Notes: generated by a model not told the origin, from the letters alone. A stretch of DNA of 64,000 nucleotides from Galbula dea (GCA_013399015.1 VWZX01002356.1:186001-250000), one strand, 5' to 3'. Positions 36,366-48,857 are shown, counted from the first letter of the stretch. Made by a program: numbers and translations.

Positions 36366-38033
36366 CTTTCTTCTCCCAGAGCTTCTGCAGAAGCTGTGGG
36401 AGTAAAGGTATGGATACTACTGCTTGCTTTGCTTCCACAGCCAAAGGAATTCACACCAGCCAGCTCCAGCTTTGCCATCAGGATCACTGTCCCATTAACA
36501 TATGCAGTCACCAAGGTCAATGAATATCCAGAGCTTCTACATACCAAGAGTGCAATTGTTACTCAGGAACTAAGATTTAGAGTACAGCTCTTCCTTCAAG
36601 CTTCAATTCCATCCTCAGCTATGCTTCTGAAAAATGGTTTGCAGTATGGCATTACACTGCAGTGATGCAGTGCTGAGGTCAGAGCCTTTTTACTCTCCTT
36701 GTCTAACAGGACTAACATCCTCCTAGTAACACGATGCAGGTGTGATGACCACCTAACACCTGCTCGCTCCATACAGCCCCCAAATCCCCCTTCCTTCCCT
36801 CATTCTCAAGCTCTTCGAAGAGCAAACAAGGTTTTTTGAAATTCCTGGTTTAGCTCAATTCCATCAGTTACCAAAAGCCTGAACTTGTGTGCCTCAGCAC
36901 TACTGCTCTGCAGACTCAAAAGCTCATGTGTTAGCTATATTCCCCCATGACCAGAACATTTCCCCAGGGATCCTCTCACTATTTCTGTCACTAGACAGCT
37001 GAATAAAATCACATTGATATAAACTGCCCATCATGTTTACAGAAATCACAGACTAATATGCATTCTTGAAATGGAAGACTTGTTACAGAAGCAACTTGCA
37101 CTCCAGAAGGTTACAGTCTCCAGTAAACTTTCCCCTCACTGGGATGAAGTAAAAACAGAAACATAAATACAGATGAAAAAAAATCAAAGTGGCAAACATT
37201 TTGTTACTTTCTAACTCCAGCTACAGAAACAGGCAGGATCAGTGAACAGTGTGGAAAGGCACCTTGGGCAAGAGCTGGAAGTGCTGTGCTTGAGGGTAAG
37301 GAAAGCAAGGGCAGAAGCAAAGGTTCTCTGTTCTTTACCTCCAGAACTCCCCAGCCCCACCAGGAGCTTTCCTAGACTCCACTAACTTCACAGCAGCACC
37401 TTCAGCTCTTCCCATGGACCCTGCCTGGAAGTGGCCCCAGCAGGTGCCTCCTGGCCCCACACCAAGGAGGCACTGCTGACCCCACAAATCTCCCCTTCTT
37501 CACTTCTGGCTTTTCTTCAGTGGAAAAAACCCACCTAGCCAGCATCCTCAGGGGATTCCACTGATGAATTTCACAGGGGTTTGAGCTCTGAGCTGGTTCC
37601 TTCAGGACCTCTGATGGAAAAGGTGTTTTCAGTTGTCTTACACATAGCAAAATCTACTGAGCCAGCACCTCTGCTGAACGCAGTAGCTGCTCTTGATGTA
37701 CAAGGACAGTTTTACAAACGCCAGATAATACCAGAGTATTTCCTTTAGATATTTGTAAATGCAAATGAGGCTTGCTGACACACTGAGTAATTGCAGGTTA
37801 GCAACCACCACATCGTGCTTACAACTGCCTCCCTACCTACTCGGGTTTATCTACAGAAGTGCATTACTTAAAGTGACTTCTGGGGAGGTCAGGTATTCAG
37901 ATTTTAATCTAACCAGGGACTAAGCAAAAGGACAAGTGGGAACCAAGCTGTGATTGAGAGCACTTCTGGAGCACACCAGCACCTCTGAATGCCTGCAGGA
38001 TATCTGAGGTCAACCACTGTGAACAAAATGACA

Positions 38034-38354
38034 ATGGATTTAAGGGAACAGCCAAACTGCTACCAATGCCAATATAAAGTGTATAAAGTTATACTCACCC
38101 TAGAGAAGGTTCGGCAGCCACAGTACCCAGGAAAGCATCCTCAGGAAGAGGAAAAGGAGCAGGGTCAGAAGTCCAGGCAAGAGCAAGAGCCCAAGCAGAA
38201 GCAGCCCCTGGCCTCAAACTTCCCCCTTTATACTCAGGGTGATGATTATGAGATTCACCTGGAGCCAACTCAGGTCCCTGCCCTGGCTGACTGCAAACTG
38301 CTAACACCTGCAGCCCATGGCTGGCCCAGGATTCTGCCCAGCAACACCAGGACA
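38034..38354 (-). mobile_element. Partial LTR in SLCO5A1 intron 1, same family as 48863-49291
   Basis: It aligns with the solo LTR at 48863-49291 from 'tggattta' to the shared terminus 'aacaccaggaca', with substitutions and a variable middle part. It ends at exactly the same CA boundary, but about 110 bases at the other end are missing or unrecognisable, so no target duplication can be read. On the minus strand it keeps a TATAAA box (38227-38232) and a GG|GTGAGTAT splice donor (boundary 38099/38098). It is in the same transcriptional sense as SLCO5A1. Confidence 0.75.
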
Positions 38355-41300
38355 GGCATCATCCCACCCATCAGCAGCGCAAGACAGACCTAACTTTGAC
38401 CCCTACAGTCAGAGGCACAACTGCCAGAGGGGACCAGTTGAAGTATGTGCCATTTTTGCAGGGCAACTTCTCAGCTGTTTCCAAAAGAAATGGGAAAAGC
38501 ATGTAAAAAAAGACCAAAAGGAAAACTTAGTTCATGTTTCCCAAATAACAAGGGTTTTAAAAGCACTATCAGGGTGAAAAAGACTTAAAATAGGATTAAG
38601 AGAACATGAGACTGAAGAGTCTAACACAGATTTTGTTACTTTTCTGCTCTTCTGAGATCCATGGCTGAAATCCATTCACCTACTTTAAAACCTCAGTTTT
38701 TAGATGGACAAAACAGCAGGTCCAGCCTCATTCTCTAATTGCCTGTGATCCCTGCACAGCCAAGACAGAAACCTTGTGTCTCTGAATGATGGTGAGAGCA
38801 AGCCAGGCTCTGCTCTCTCAACTGCAAAAGCACTTTCACAGCAATTAACTCCTCCCAGGTGAGGCAGCCACTGAATGCAGGTTTAGGGCAAAGGCAGAGA
38901 ACACAAAGCAACTCTAATCCACCTGCAAGAGGAGCAGTGTTGGTGACCCTTTACAAAAGAGCCAGGGCATCCAGCAGACAGCTAGAGTTTCCAGCCCTGG
39001 GGAAATCAGACACTACATCCCAAGCCTTCAGTTCCTGAGAGAAGGTACAAACAAGCTGTTACTTAAAGGCCACTTTCACATCTAAGTTTCCAAGCTTCTC
39101 CAGGGACCACAGCAGGTTCGGAGGCTTCCCTGCCCAAACCAGCCCTGCTGCCAATCTCACCGGAGAAGAAAGGAGCTGCTCTCCAAGAAAACACCATTCC
39201 CAAGCTCCAGCAGGTGAAAAGGGCACCGTCAGCCTCATAAACAAAATGCCAAGCACTTAGACAAATGCTCAGCAAGAAAAATCACCAGGCCTGCAACTTG
39301 GGAGTTTCAGACCCCTGGATTCAGCCCAGTTTTTTTCCTATATTAAAGGAAAGCAGCAATCAGGGAAGCATATGCAAAAGTCTCTTCCAGCTTCCAAGAA
39401 AAGCAAGGCACTTCTTGCCTATAACTTTAATACAGCTGCTTGTGAACCATGAGAGCTCATGGCAAGGACACAGTGAGAGAGATGCAAAAAGCAACCCTGA
39501 GGAACACAATCCTGGTAGGGTAAGTGAAGGTGTATTACTCACAACATCAAAACCTGCAGGCAGAACACCTCAGAGGACAGGCTGCACTCACTGCTGACAT
39601 GGACAGAACCCCACCTTCCCTAAACACCTAAAAAACCTGATATCTAGGATTATACTAGGAAAAAATACACCAAACTATCAGTCCCACCTATGGAGCAGGA
39701 GACTAAAGTGGACAAGAAAAGTAAAATGTATCTTTCTACTTTCACAGCACTAGGAAAGGGCAATAAAACCGCATGCTGATACTTGAAATAATTATTAGGA
39801 ACTGTGCCTGCTGTCTGATCAGCATTTTCACACAAGATGCTACAGAAATGCCAGAGAAGCACAACACTGAACCATCTGTGCAAGCAGAGCAGCATTCACT
39901 TCACCTGCATGCCGGGATGCTCTCTCTGCCCAGCTGAGTGTGCACACAAAACCAGCACAGGTTGGGACAAAAGATTGCCCAAGGGCCAAGCCTTAGCACT
40001 AGCCTATGGACAAACTAGTGTGGCTTTCACTCAGATACATTAACATCTTCTCTCTGAGGAACAAGCTCAGCACACTGATCTTTTACAAGGGAAATACAGC
40101 AAGCAATAAAAAATGCTGGTGAACATTTCTGCCAGTTTCAGCTTCAATGCTCTTTCCCTTCAATTTTTGATTCATGAAATCCTCCCATGCCTCACAGGCA
40201 TGTTGTAAAAATAAATGTACTATGTCTGTAGGGTTTACCGGCTACAGGGATCAAGGCTGAGAAAACCCTGGAGGAAACTAGCCTTTTTCCGGTATCAGGT
40301 AGCAGGAAGTATATTCAATGTCAACCACAAGTGGTCATAAGCTGAATGATGACAATAAAATGAAATGCTGGTCAGCCTCTTCACTGCTTCCAGACAGTCC
40401 CTCCTGTTCAGCCAGAAAGCTGATCCTGCCTTGGGAAACCTCAGTGATCTCACACCATCCATACAGAGGACCCACTGCCCTCAGCAGGCTCAGGCTCCTG
40501 TCCTCCAGCAGCATCTGTAACCCCACAAGTGGCCAAACCAAAACAAATCAATCCAAACAGCACAAAAATCCAGTGCATCCCATGCCAACATCCAGGCAAC
40601 GGCAGGTCACGGGGGGCCAGCTCATGGGGCAGCTGGACTGTCCCAAGGCCCCACCAGTAGAGGTGGTGGGTCTCTGATGGAGCACAGGAAGCTGCTCTTC
40701 CTGCCCCCTTCTTGCAGGTGGGCCATGGGTATGGGGGTGGATTTTAGAAATACAATAAATTATACAGGTATTATACAGGCTTTGGGGAAGTCTGTGAGGG
40801 GGCTGAGGAGCACACAGAGCAACCAGCTGCCAAACAGTGCTAAGAAGGCGATTTCCAAGCAAAACACAGTCACAGTGAAATGCTTTACCTAATCCCAGAA
40901 ACAGCAACTGACAAACAGTCCTCATGAAAACAAACCCAGAGTCCAAAATATTTTTGAAACCAGTCTAAATATCTATTTTTTTTCCAGGTTAGGGAAGGAT
41001 TTTACTTTGCTGGCTCTCAAGCCATTATTTGCAGCAACCCCACTGACACAGGTTTATCCAATTTTTCAGCTATAATCTCATAAAAGCTTTATCTTTGCAT
41101 TTTGTAATTACAGTTTGTTCCCAACTGACTTAGACTCTTTTCTCATATCATAACCTAACCAGCCCACAGCCTTCTGGAAAGTGACACAGAACCTCAGCAC
41201 AATGACTCTGTCACCTACTAGTCACTTTTAGGGGTACTGGTGAAAGCCATTCCTCAGGGATATAGCATTTTCATTAATGCCCTATTTCTATAAAGCCTAA

Positions 41301-43510
41301 TATTGCCTTTCAAGGCATGAATTTTCCAAGTAAATTCCTTTTTTATGACAACACCCAGTTGCAAAAGAAGCAAAATAATTAAGATTATTCAGGCACTGTA
41401 ATGCCACTAATAAAATTGCCCTTTCCAAGTTACATAGTTGATTTTAAAATTCATGATACAATCACAAGGTAAACTGAGAATCAAGATGAACTATCTGATC
41501 CCTACAAAAAACCTTCAGTGTTTAGAAACAACACTGTGTTTCAAGTGCTGGAACTTTCCAAGTAGCAGAAACATCAAGAGTCTGAAAACACCATCAAGGG
41601 CACAGGTCAAGACTGGTGAGGACCAATTAGACTCCAAATTAAACAGTACTTAATTGAATTAATTAGGAGGAGAGCCTGCACACATCAGATGTGTGCTGAT
41701 GACCGACATGCTGCAGTACACCTGAGCACAGAAGGGAAAGACTTTAGAAGAGGACAAAGACACTGTAAAAGCTCAGCAATTCCTGAGGTAAGTGTGTAAC
41801 TTCCAGTCTGGATTATCTGTCATTATGGAGCCGGATCTTCCATTTCCCAGGCACCTGTTACAATCATGACTTGTTTCCAAGCCTGATGTCATGCATCCTC
41901 TCAAAGTTAGCAACAGGACTTCAAAGTACCACCACCAGGTTCAGAGGGCAGGAGGACCCTGAGGTGGCTCTGCCTTCCCAAGGCAGAACCATCCCGCAGC
42001 AGAGCAAGCTCACAGGGTGCTGTGTGGGCAGCCCCCCCCCACATCCCTGCCACTAAAAACCACAGACATACCACCTTGTAAACTGGCACCAAGCCACCCT
42101 GACAGATGGACTTCAGTGTAGGCAGCCAAGAGACTATGTATGAGCATCAAATATGTTTTTTGAGAGCAGGACCTCCATCCAGGAATGTTCAAACAGCTGT
42201 CCAGGCTGGGCTTGCATGCCTACACTTAAGAGGATATGCTATCACCACTCAAGCCCTGAGCTGGATTAACTAGGAAAAGAAGTAAAATAGCTCCCACAGC
42301 CACATAAGGTGAGTTTTTGCAGAATCAGGATTAGTGAGGCTCAGGGGGGAGCTTTACTGACCTACTATTGTGGGCACACTTGCAGGGGTGAGGAGCTCTT
42401 CAGCTCAGTGAAACTTCCATCATGTGTAGAAAGGTTTCTTGTCTGAACACATCTTAGGTTACTTTGCAAAAAAAAAACAAAACCACAATGCAATATCAGC
42501 ATGGCTACACACAGACACGTCAGTGACCTGCCAGTCTGCCTTAGAGGGTGCTTTTAGTTTTTACATGAACTGTCCTCACTCAGACACATGTATCTGCACA
42601 ACTGCTGTCTGTCTCACCAGGCTTACCTCTGTCTGACACTCCAACAACTCCCATGGCCCACTCCAAGGCCTTTTGTTAGCTCATGCCTACATGCACACAT
42701 ACATTTGACATTTTGACATAATTTGCATAGCTTGTCCCAGTAACAAAACCATATCTCCTTGAGAAACACACACTGCACAATGCAAGACTTAGTGGCTGAG
42801 ATCCAGAGCCATGCCCTGGCCACCTTCATCCCACCCCTGTGCCCAGCTGGGCTGCCTGCTGCCCACAAATCCCTCTCCTCCTCAAGGACATAAAATATTC
42901 CAAACCACTGAGAAGCTCCAAAAGCCCTCATGTTTGCTCACATCAACCCACTGCCAAACAATGCTGCTCTTCTTTTTCTCCACAGAGCTCAGAGTTTACT
43001 CCTGTCCCTCAAAGTCAGGGGCCCAAGTCCAAAGTGAAGTAAATACTCAAATCTGAACAAGTGAAAAGCTTCCTCAGAATTTCACACTCTTTTAAAAATA
43101 TAATACCAAGATTTCCCACAGCAACCAACATCACTTCTGGCCCTGAGTAGCTTAAAGACTGAAAGAAGGTGATAAAGCATGTTTCAACAGTTCTTCTCCC
43201 TGTGGACACAGCTAGATCATGGGCATAAATTTTTCATGTACACTGTAGCCAAGCACCTCATCTTTACCCTCCTGAATCACTACATGCGAACTCCAGCTCC
43301 AGGAGGGTACTCCCAGGATAGATCAAAGCTGCCTCCAGTGCTCCAGCCTTCCAACAGCTGCTGATGTCTTTTACCTTTATTAACTTTAAGGCTGATCTTT
43401 GCTGCAATTAAAAATTACTCACTTCATTGCCATTTCCTGTGTTAGAAGAGTTTCAGTGGTTGGCATTGTTCCTCCTGCCCAGTGGGGACTTCTGCCCTTT
43501 GGTGAAGACT

Positions 43511-43530
43511 TCCTCCTCCTCCTCCTCCTA
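43511..43530. repeat. (TCC)n microsatellite
   Basis: About six TCC units lie in intron 1, directly left of a CR1 3' end. Confidence 0.8.
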
Positions 43531-43561
43531 TACCTTCATGGGGAAGGTGTCCCAGCCCACA

Positions 43562-43632
43562 GCAGGGAGGTTGGAACTAGATAAAGGTTTTAGGTCCCTT
43601 CCAACCCAAACCATGCTACAATTGTGATTCAT
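43562..43632 (+). mobile_element. CR1 LINE 3' terminal fragment, plus orientation
   Basis: A short fragment with 'gggaggttggaactagataa' followed by 'aggtcccttccaacccaaac' and a degenerate ATTGTGATTC end, matching the CR1 3' terminus. A (TCC)n tract lies just to the left. Confidence 0.65.
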
Positions 43633-44968
43633 CTCTTTCACCCTTCACTCCTCACATCTTTGTCTCCTTTTCTTTTCATACTGCCAAAAAAAGTTGATTC
43701 TAGGTTACTCTAAATTTCTGTAACACTTCAGCTTGGAGGGAAAGAAGAGAAAGAATACACTTGTACAAATTACTTGATCGGCAGGTTAGCAACACTGTGA
43801 AAACCACAAAAAAAAACCCCCCACAGATAACACCTCTCCCTCTTCCTGAAAACCAGCCTGAAGCTTTCTCTTGCACAGACTGTGCAAGGCTTTAGAGCAG
43901 TTCAGGGAACAAACTGCTGAAGAACAGGTCAAAAGGAGTAAAAACACAGATCTGCATCACTACTTCTGCTTAACAAAGTAATTGCACCGAGTGTATATGC
44001 ACTTTTATGCATGTCTACTGTACGTGGAATGATTATCTCCACAGTTATCACAGAGCTGCAGTGAAGGGAACCACAAAGGGTAACACTGAGCACCCCAACC
44101 CCTCTGGCAGCTCCCCCAGCCCCCTAAGAGCCTCTTGCTGTTGACAAAGGATGTCCAGGACTATGTGAGGTTCACTTCTCAGAGAATCATGTAAGACAGT
44201 AACACAAAGCCAAAGAACTGCACCACACAAACTATCACAAACATTCAGTGTGCATTATCCTGTTCAAACTCCAATGAAGTTCAGTGCCCGTTTATCTGTG
44301 AAACTCCTCTCTCCCATCACCAGAACAACACTCACGCAGACCAGTCCACACCTGCCCAGACCACACTGCCTCCCATTCTGTTCTGTCCCTTGAGCTCCCA
44401 TAACAAGAGTTCTTAACCCTGAAGGTTTTACCTGCTGTTTTATCAACGGTGTTTTAACTCAGTTTCTGAGTTGCAAGATTATTTGTCAATGCCAGCCAAA
44501 ACTCACTGCTAGTTAAAAAAGGAAAAGTAAACTCTAGCATCACAAAATCCCTCAAAGCATTTCTAAAACACTAACATCATAAAGACTTGAGGCTAAAGGC
44601 ATGCTCAGCAGAATTTAGAGATATAGAGCTTCTGTATGGTCAAAAAGAAACTTGAAGGGGCTCAGCAAGCTTTCACATTGCTGTCCGGAAAAGCCACTGG
44701 CTGCTAAGAAGCATCAGAGGAGCCAACCTCCTCCACTGTCCCACTGCATGGTATGAGGACAGCCAGTTTACACACACCTTACTGTCATCTATTACTGCTG
44801 TTCACCACCCCACAGAACACTTTAACACAGGAGAGCGTGGCAGCTTCATGTCCAAAGTTGACTTCGGACGGAAAGCTTAGCACAGAGAGACCAGAGCAGA
44901 AGTTCCTGCAACATGTCCCTCAGACAGACCCTGGGGCTCAGCCTTCCCAGTGTCCTGGCACACCTTAC

Positions 44969-45854
44969 CTAGGTACAGCGAGGCATTCTCTTTCTTGACG
45001 TTGTCATCTAGGTAGGTTGGTCCCAAGGTATAGATGGGCGTCGAGCCCATGCCGATGAGGATCTGGGCACAGATGAACAATGCTACATAGAGAGAGTGGT
45101 CGTTCCCACTAGAGTCCTTGAGGCAGGCAGGCGAGTCCCACTGCTCCTTGGCAGTGCCGTTGCCCGTCACGCACAAGCCCTCGTTGCTGACGGAGGAATT
45201 CATCTCCTGGACCTGGTACGGCGGGGAGATGAAGTGAGGTAAGGCGAAAAGCGCAGCACCCAGGGCAATGAAGAAGCCCCCGACCGCCAGCCAGAGCGGC
45301 CTGCGCCCACGCCCGCCGAAGTAGCTGATGAAGACGACCACCACCAGGCTGCCGATGTCGAAGCAGCTGACCAGCAGCCCCGACTCCGAGCTCTTGAGGC
45401 TGTACCTCCGCTCGATGGTGGTGATGACGCTGCTCAGGTAGCCGGAGACCATCAGCGACTGGATGAAGGTCAGGAAGCACATGCACACCAAGAAGAACCG
45501 CGAGTCTGCCAGCGCGGCTCGCAGGCACGCCCCGCCCGGGGCACCCGTCAGCAGCACCGGCGGCGGNNNNNNNNNNNNNNNNNNNNNNNNNNNNNNNNNN
45601 NNNNNNNNNNNNNNNNNCGGCAGCACCGCCGGCACTGGGGACAGACCCCGGCCCGGCCCCGGGGGGCCGCTGCTGGCGGGGGACCGGGCTGCCCCGCGGG
45701 ACCGATCGCCGCCACCGGGGGCTGGTGCCTTGGCCGGGCCCAGCCGGACGCCGCCGCCCCCCGCGGCCGGCAGGGGGGAGCCGAGCGCGGCCCCGCGGCC
45801 CCGCCGAGCCTCCGCCCGCCCCTCCCCGGCTGCGCTCCCCTCTGCCGAGGCCAT
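44969..45854 (-). CDS. SLCO5A1: SLCO5A1 coding exon 1 (N-terminus, TM1-TM4), contains assembly gap
   Basis: The exon runs from ATG (45852-45854) to a CTAG|GTAAGG donor and encodes residues 1-295 including 17 unknown residues. Residues 1 to about 110 are a Gly/Ala/Pro-rich cytosolic N-terminus unlike the human one. From ADSRFFLV onward homology is strong. TM1 is CMCFLTFIQSLMVSGYLS, followed by VITTIERRYSLKSSESG, then TM2, the FGGRGRRPLWLAVGG turn, TM3, and an extracellular loop with sequons at NSS and NGT. TM4 is LYVALFICAQILIGMG, and the exon ends GPTYLDDNVKKENASLYL. The start is the first Met of the frame, with +4 G but C at -3. The N gap sits in the variable region. Confidence 0.92.
45567..45617. 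other. Assembly gap (51 N) inside SLCO5A1 exon 1
   Basis: Fifty-one consecutive N lie in an extremely GC-rich part of exon 1. The count is divisible by three and the frame is open on both sides, but the true length cannot be known from this sequence. Such gaps are common where GC-rich bird first exons sequence poorly. Confidence 0.98.
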
Positions 45855-46367
45855 GCGGGCTCCGGCCGCGGCCTCAGAGCAGCCGGTCCGGCTCCATCGC
45901 CGCCGTGCGTCGACCGCGGAGACGGCCCCGGCGGGAGCGGAGCACAGCGGGGAGGGGAGGAGGGAGGGACAGGAGGGAGGGCAGAAGGATAGGGGGTGGC
46001 CCTAGCCGCGGCCGCACGTGTCAGCCCAAGTCCTTTGTGGCTCCATCCTCCCTCAGTCTCGCTCCGAAGGGTCCGTTCCTGCTCCTCGCTGCCGCATGCC
46101 CGCGGCGCCGCGGACCGCAGCCGCCCGCCGGGGCCCCACCGCCCTCATCTTCCTCTCGCCGCGCCAGTGACGGAGCTCCGGGAGGGTGCAGCCGGTCTGC
46201 AGAGAAAGAACGTGAGAGAGGGAGGGAAATCAGCGGCACCGGCACCCCCTCCCCTCCTCGCGGAGCTGCGGGAGACATAGGACAGGGGTGGACCCGCGGA
46301 GCGACCCCCTGGGCTTGGAGCCGGATGCGACAGGCGAAGGTCGCCCTGCCAAGCTTTTTATTTTCCA

Positions 46368-46395
46368 GCCTAAAAATAAACGCCTTGAAATAAAC
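46368..46395. promoter_or_regulatory. Tandem 14-bp AT-rich motif pair inside the CpG island
   Basis: GCCTAAAAATAAAC is followed directly by GCCTTGAAATAAAC (12 of 14 identical). The first unit contains CTAAAAATAA (46370-46379), which fits the MEF2 consensus YTAWWWWTAR. The second ends in ATAAACA (46390-46396), a forkhead-type core. It lies about 510 bases upstream of the SLCO5A1 start codon. Binding is inferred from consensus only. Confidence 0.35.
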
Positions 46396-46950
46396 ACTCT
46401 GCGGCTCGGGGAGCGGCGGCGGGTGGAGGAGAGCGTGACAAAGCCGGTGGCCGGTGCCAGACCCAGCTTGGCTGAGTGTCCCCGGGCGATGCCCAACCCT
46501 GCTCCCCCCGGCAGCCGAACACGTTTTTTGTCGCTTTTGTCCCCCCGACGCTGGGTGCGGAGGTGCTGGCCGGGATCAGCGGCACATCTCCCGCACCTCC
46601 GGTGGTGGGCAGAGAGCAAAGGGAGGAGAGATCTGTCTACTCACTGTGCCGGAGGGCGAGTCGGGAGCCAGTCGGGCCCTGAGTCCCCTTCCCGGATTCC
46701 TCCCCCACCAGCACCAGCCACCGCCTCCCTTCTTCCCCGGGCGGAGCCACCAGGAGCAGACCCAGAGCCTTCACTAACATCCCTAAACTCGGTAACATCC
46801 TTTAAAGAGAGCCTCCGGAGTCCCCCCGGGAGGTGATCCCTGCGGAGAGGAGGCTGTGGGGAAGCTCGCCGGTGTCCTCGCGTTTCCCCGGGAGCTGCCG
46901 GTGATGCGGCTTCGCTCCCGGGGATGGGACAGTCAGCAGGAAACTGACAG

Positions 46951-48857
46951 TGCTGAGCGACTCTACGGATGCTCCGTGGTGGGGTGAAGGGGATGGAGTG
47001 TTCGGAAGGCATATGCGGAAAGTGAGCAGAAAGAACAAAGACTTTTTCCAAGCCACCTGGCTATCTGTTTTATGTCCAGGGTCTTCTCTCCAATGTAAAT
47101 TGGCTCAGAGTGGGAAACATGCACAAAACTGGGTACTCTGAATACTTGAGTAAAAGGTTAGCTGAGCAGAGAGAACATTTGTATTCTGCAGTGTGTATGA
47201 GCATCCAGTGCCCAGTGATGAATGGGAAATCAATATTACTCTCTTCAGTTGACAGGTTGATTACAGAAGGTACAATGATGGTGCCCAAGTTCACAATAAA
47301 ATATGTCCTATGATGCAAACTTTCTAAAGTTTCACCACAGTGAATTTAAAATACAGAGTGTCCCTCAAGCACAAAGCAATCAATCGGTCTGCTGATGGCC
47401 CAAGAATATAGCTCCCATTTTGCTAGATTAAGGACATGGACTGGCATTCTGCTTTTGGTTTATCTCTGCTGGTGAAAGGCACCAGATCAGGACTAATGGT
47501 AGACAGCTCTTCCTCTTAACAGTGCTGACCCTTCCACCGTGGGTTGCCCCAGCTTCGGTGGTGAGCACCTACAGTGTTCTCGGTGCTATGCTTTGAGGGA
47601 CATGACCTCTCAGCAGAGATGGGGTAACCAGCAGCACAGGGAGACAGAGGTAGCTTAACTCAGGCTGGCTCAGTCTCCTGAGCTCTGTCAGCTCCAGAAG
47701 AGAAACTCAGCTGAAAGGTGGCAGAGCCCAGCTGATGGCTCTGCTTTGCCTTCAGTATTTCACATTACATCCAGGTTTTCCACTCCACACTGTGCCATGA
47801 ATACAATAAATCAACACACTTGTCTTCCTTCCCCTTTTCCCTAACACTGCTGCCATTTTTGGGAAACATCTGCTCTTCATTCCCAACCCAATGTTAATAA
47901 AACAATAAGCAAAACAGGATGTGCATTAGGAGGCTAATGGGCTTTAGGTCCTCCTGGAGCAAGAGCATTGGGAAGCATAAAGGAAAGGACAAGTAACATC
48001 ACTCCTCAGGGACCCTCACCGAGCTAGTGTCCTAATGAACTCCCGAGGGCAGCTCACTGCTGGAAGAGAGCAGCTCATTATTTTTATTTGGGATGTCAGA
48101 GAGAGCATTTTTAACAGCAGATCCTGAACTAAAGAGCTTGTTTAAGAAATGAGCTTAACCACACTCAGATACTGTTCAGATAAAATGACCTTAATATTTT
48201 TCAGTCTCCATAGTAGAGCCAGCTGCATTTTGATGGGCAAAATCAAGAAACCATAAAGGCAAGATGGGTGCAAAGCAACAGAAGAATAGAAGAGTCTCAG
48301 AAACAACATTCAGCTTAGGAGTGACAGCTATGAGCATTAAAACTGCATCCTGGAGCAGAAAGGGCTACCTTTTCTCCCTTTTCAGCTGTGTAGCCTGCCC
48401 TGTGCTATGACCTCCTCCTCAGGGAGCAGCCCCTGGATCTACAGCAAGGCCAGGCTTCTGGGAGTGATGGGGTCAGCTAAACATCCAGTGATCACCAGGT
48501 GTAGAGAGGTAGTCAGGTGGGCTCATGGCAGCACAGAGAGCCCAGTCAGAAGCAGCATGAGATAGTCTACATGCAAAGAGCAGCACAGGGAAGGCTCTGA
48601 CATGCCTTGCCCACTGCAGGGCTGGATCTGCCACCAGGCCTAGAAACACAGACTCCCCTTTCAGTTCCTAGTAGCAGCATAAAGCCCATGCCACCTATAT
48701 TAGCCATATGGGTGACTCCATAACACTTACTGTTTTGTCTTAGAATATCAAGTCTCAGGAGGTAACTTATAGTGAACCTGCTTGAGATAATTGTAACAGT
48801 TGTGTTCAAAAGCAAAAGCCTAATGCTTAAGTGTGTTTGTGTGAGAAAGCTAAATGA
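46951..48857. other. Intergenic sequence upstream of SLCO5A1
   Basis: This is the AT-rich flank beyond the CpG island. It has only short frames without family features. I see no gene or clear repeat. Confidence 0.6.

Larger units (their letters stand above)
25874..44968 (-). other. SLCO5A1: SLCO5A1 intron 1 (19.1 kb)
   Basis: The largest intron, with donor GTAAGG at 44968 and acceptor CAG at 25874. It contains CR1 fragments (30489-30675, 36256-36365, 43562-43632), a partial LTR (38034-38354), and simple tracts such as a C10 run near 42035 and (TCC)n near 43511. The stretches 25.9-30.4, 30.7-36.2, 38.4-43.5 and 43.7-44.9 kb show no gene. Several AT-rich non-repetitive blocks (for example 29.3-29.9 and 31.0-31.6 kb) could hold regulatory elements, but nothing in the sequence proves it. 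Confidence 0.85.
9689..45854 (-). other. SLCO5A1: SLCO5A1 gene, coding span (9 coding exons)
   Basis: SLCO5A1 encodes OATP5A1, a 12-helix plasma-membrane protein of the organic anion transporter (SLC21/SLCO) family with poorly defined substrates. Nine exons were joined: 45854-44969, 25873-25741, 22821-22601, 19368-19204, 15532-15334, 12157-11998, 11830-11589, 10713-10649 and 10134-9689. All eight introns start GT and end AG, and phases agree at every junction, giving 838 codons plus stop. Diagnostic identities with the human protein run through every exon, including the poly-lysine loop and the SIYTG/VIIVPSAG junction. Introns are about 19.1, 2.9, 3.2, 3.7, 3.2, 0.17, 0.87 and 0.51 kb. The N-terminal 110 residues differ most from human. 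Human synteny (SULF1-SLCO5A1-PRDM14-NCOA2) is known; none of those neighbours is visible here. Confidence 0.95.
45150..46950. promoter_or_regulatory. CpG island over SLCO5A1 exon 1 and probable promoter
   Basis: CpG dinucleotides are abundant over exon 1 and about 1.1 kb upstream, in sharp contrast to the AT-rich flanks. No TATA box is placed close to the start codon. A CACGTG E-box lies at 46015-46020, about 160 bases upstream of the ATG. A tandem 14-base AT-rich repeat with MEF2- and FOX-like matches lies at 46368-46395. A noncoding first exon may exist here, as in mammals, but I could not place its donor. Open frames across the island on either strand are by-products of GC richness. Confidence 0.7.

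Noticed and set aside
37930..38034. A full-length left end for the 38-kb LTR copy
   Set aside because: No resemblance to the first 110 or so bases of the 48.9-kb LTR and no matching 5-base duplication around a TG start were found, so the copy is called partial.
45463..46393. Overlapping long plus-strand frames across the CpG island (180 and 222 codons)
   Set aside because: They lie antisense to SLCO5A1 exon 1 and in its GC-rich flank. Their Pro/Arg/Ala-rich content is what stop-poor GC-rich DNA gives, and one runs through the N gap.
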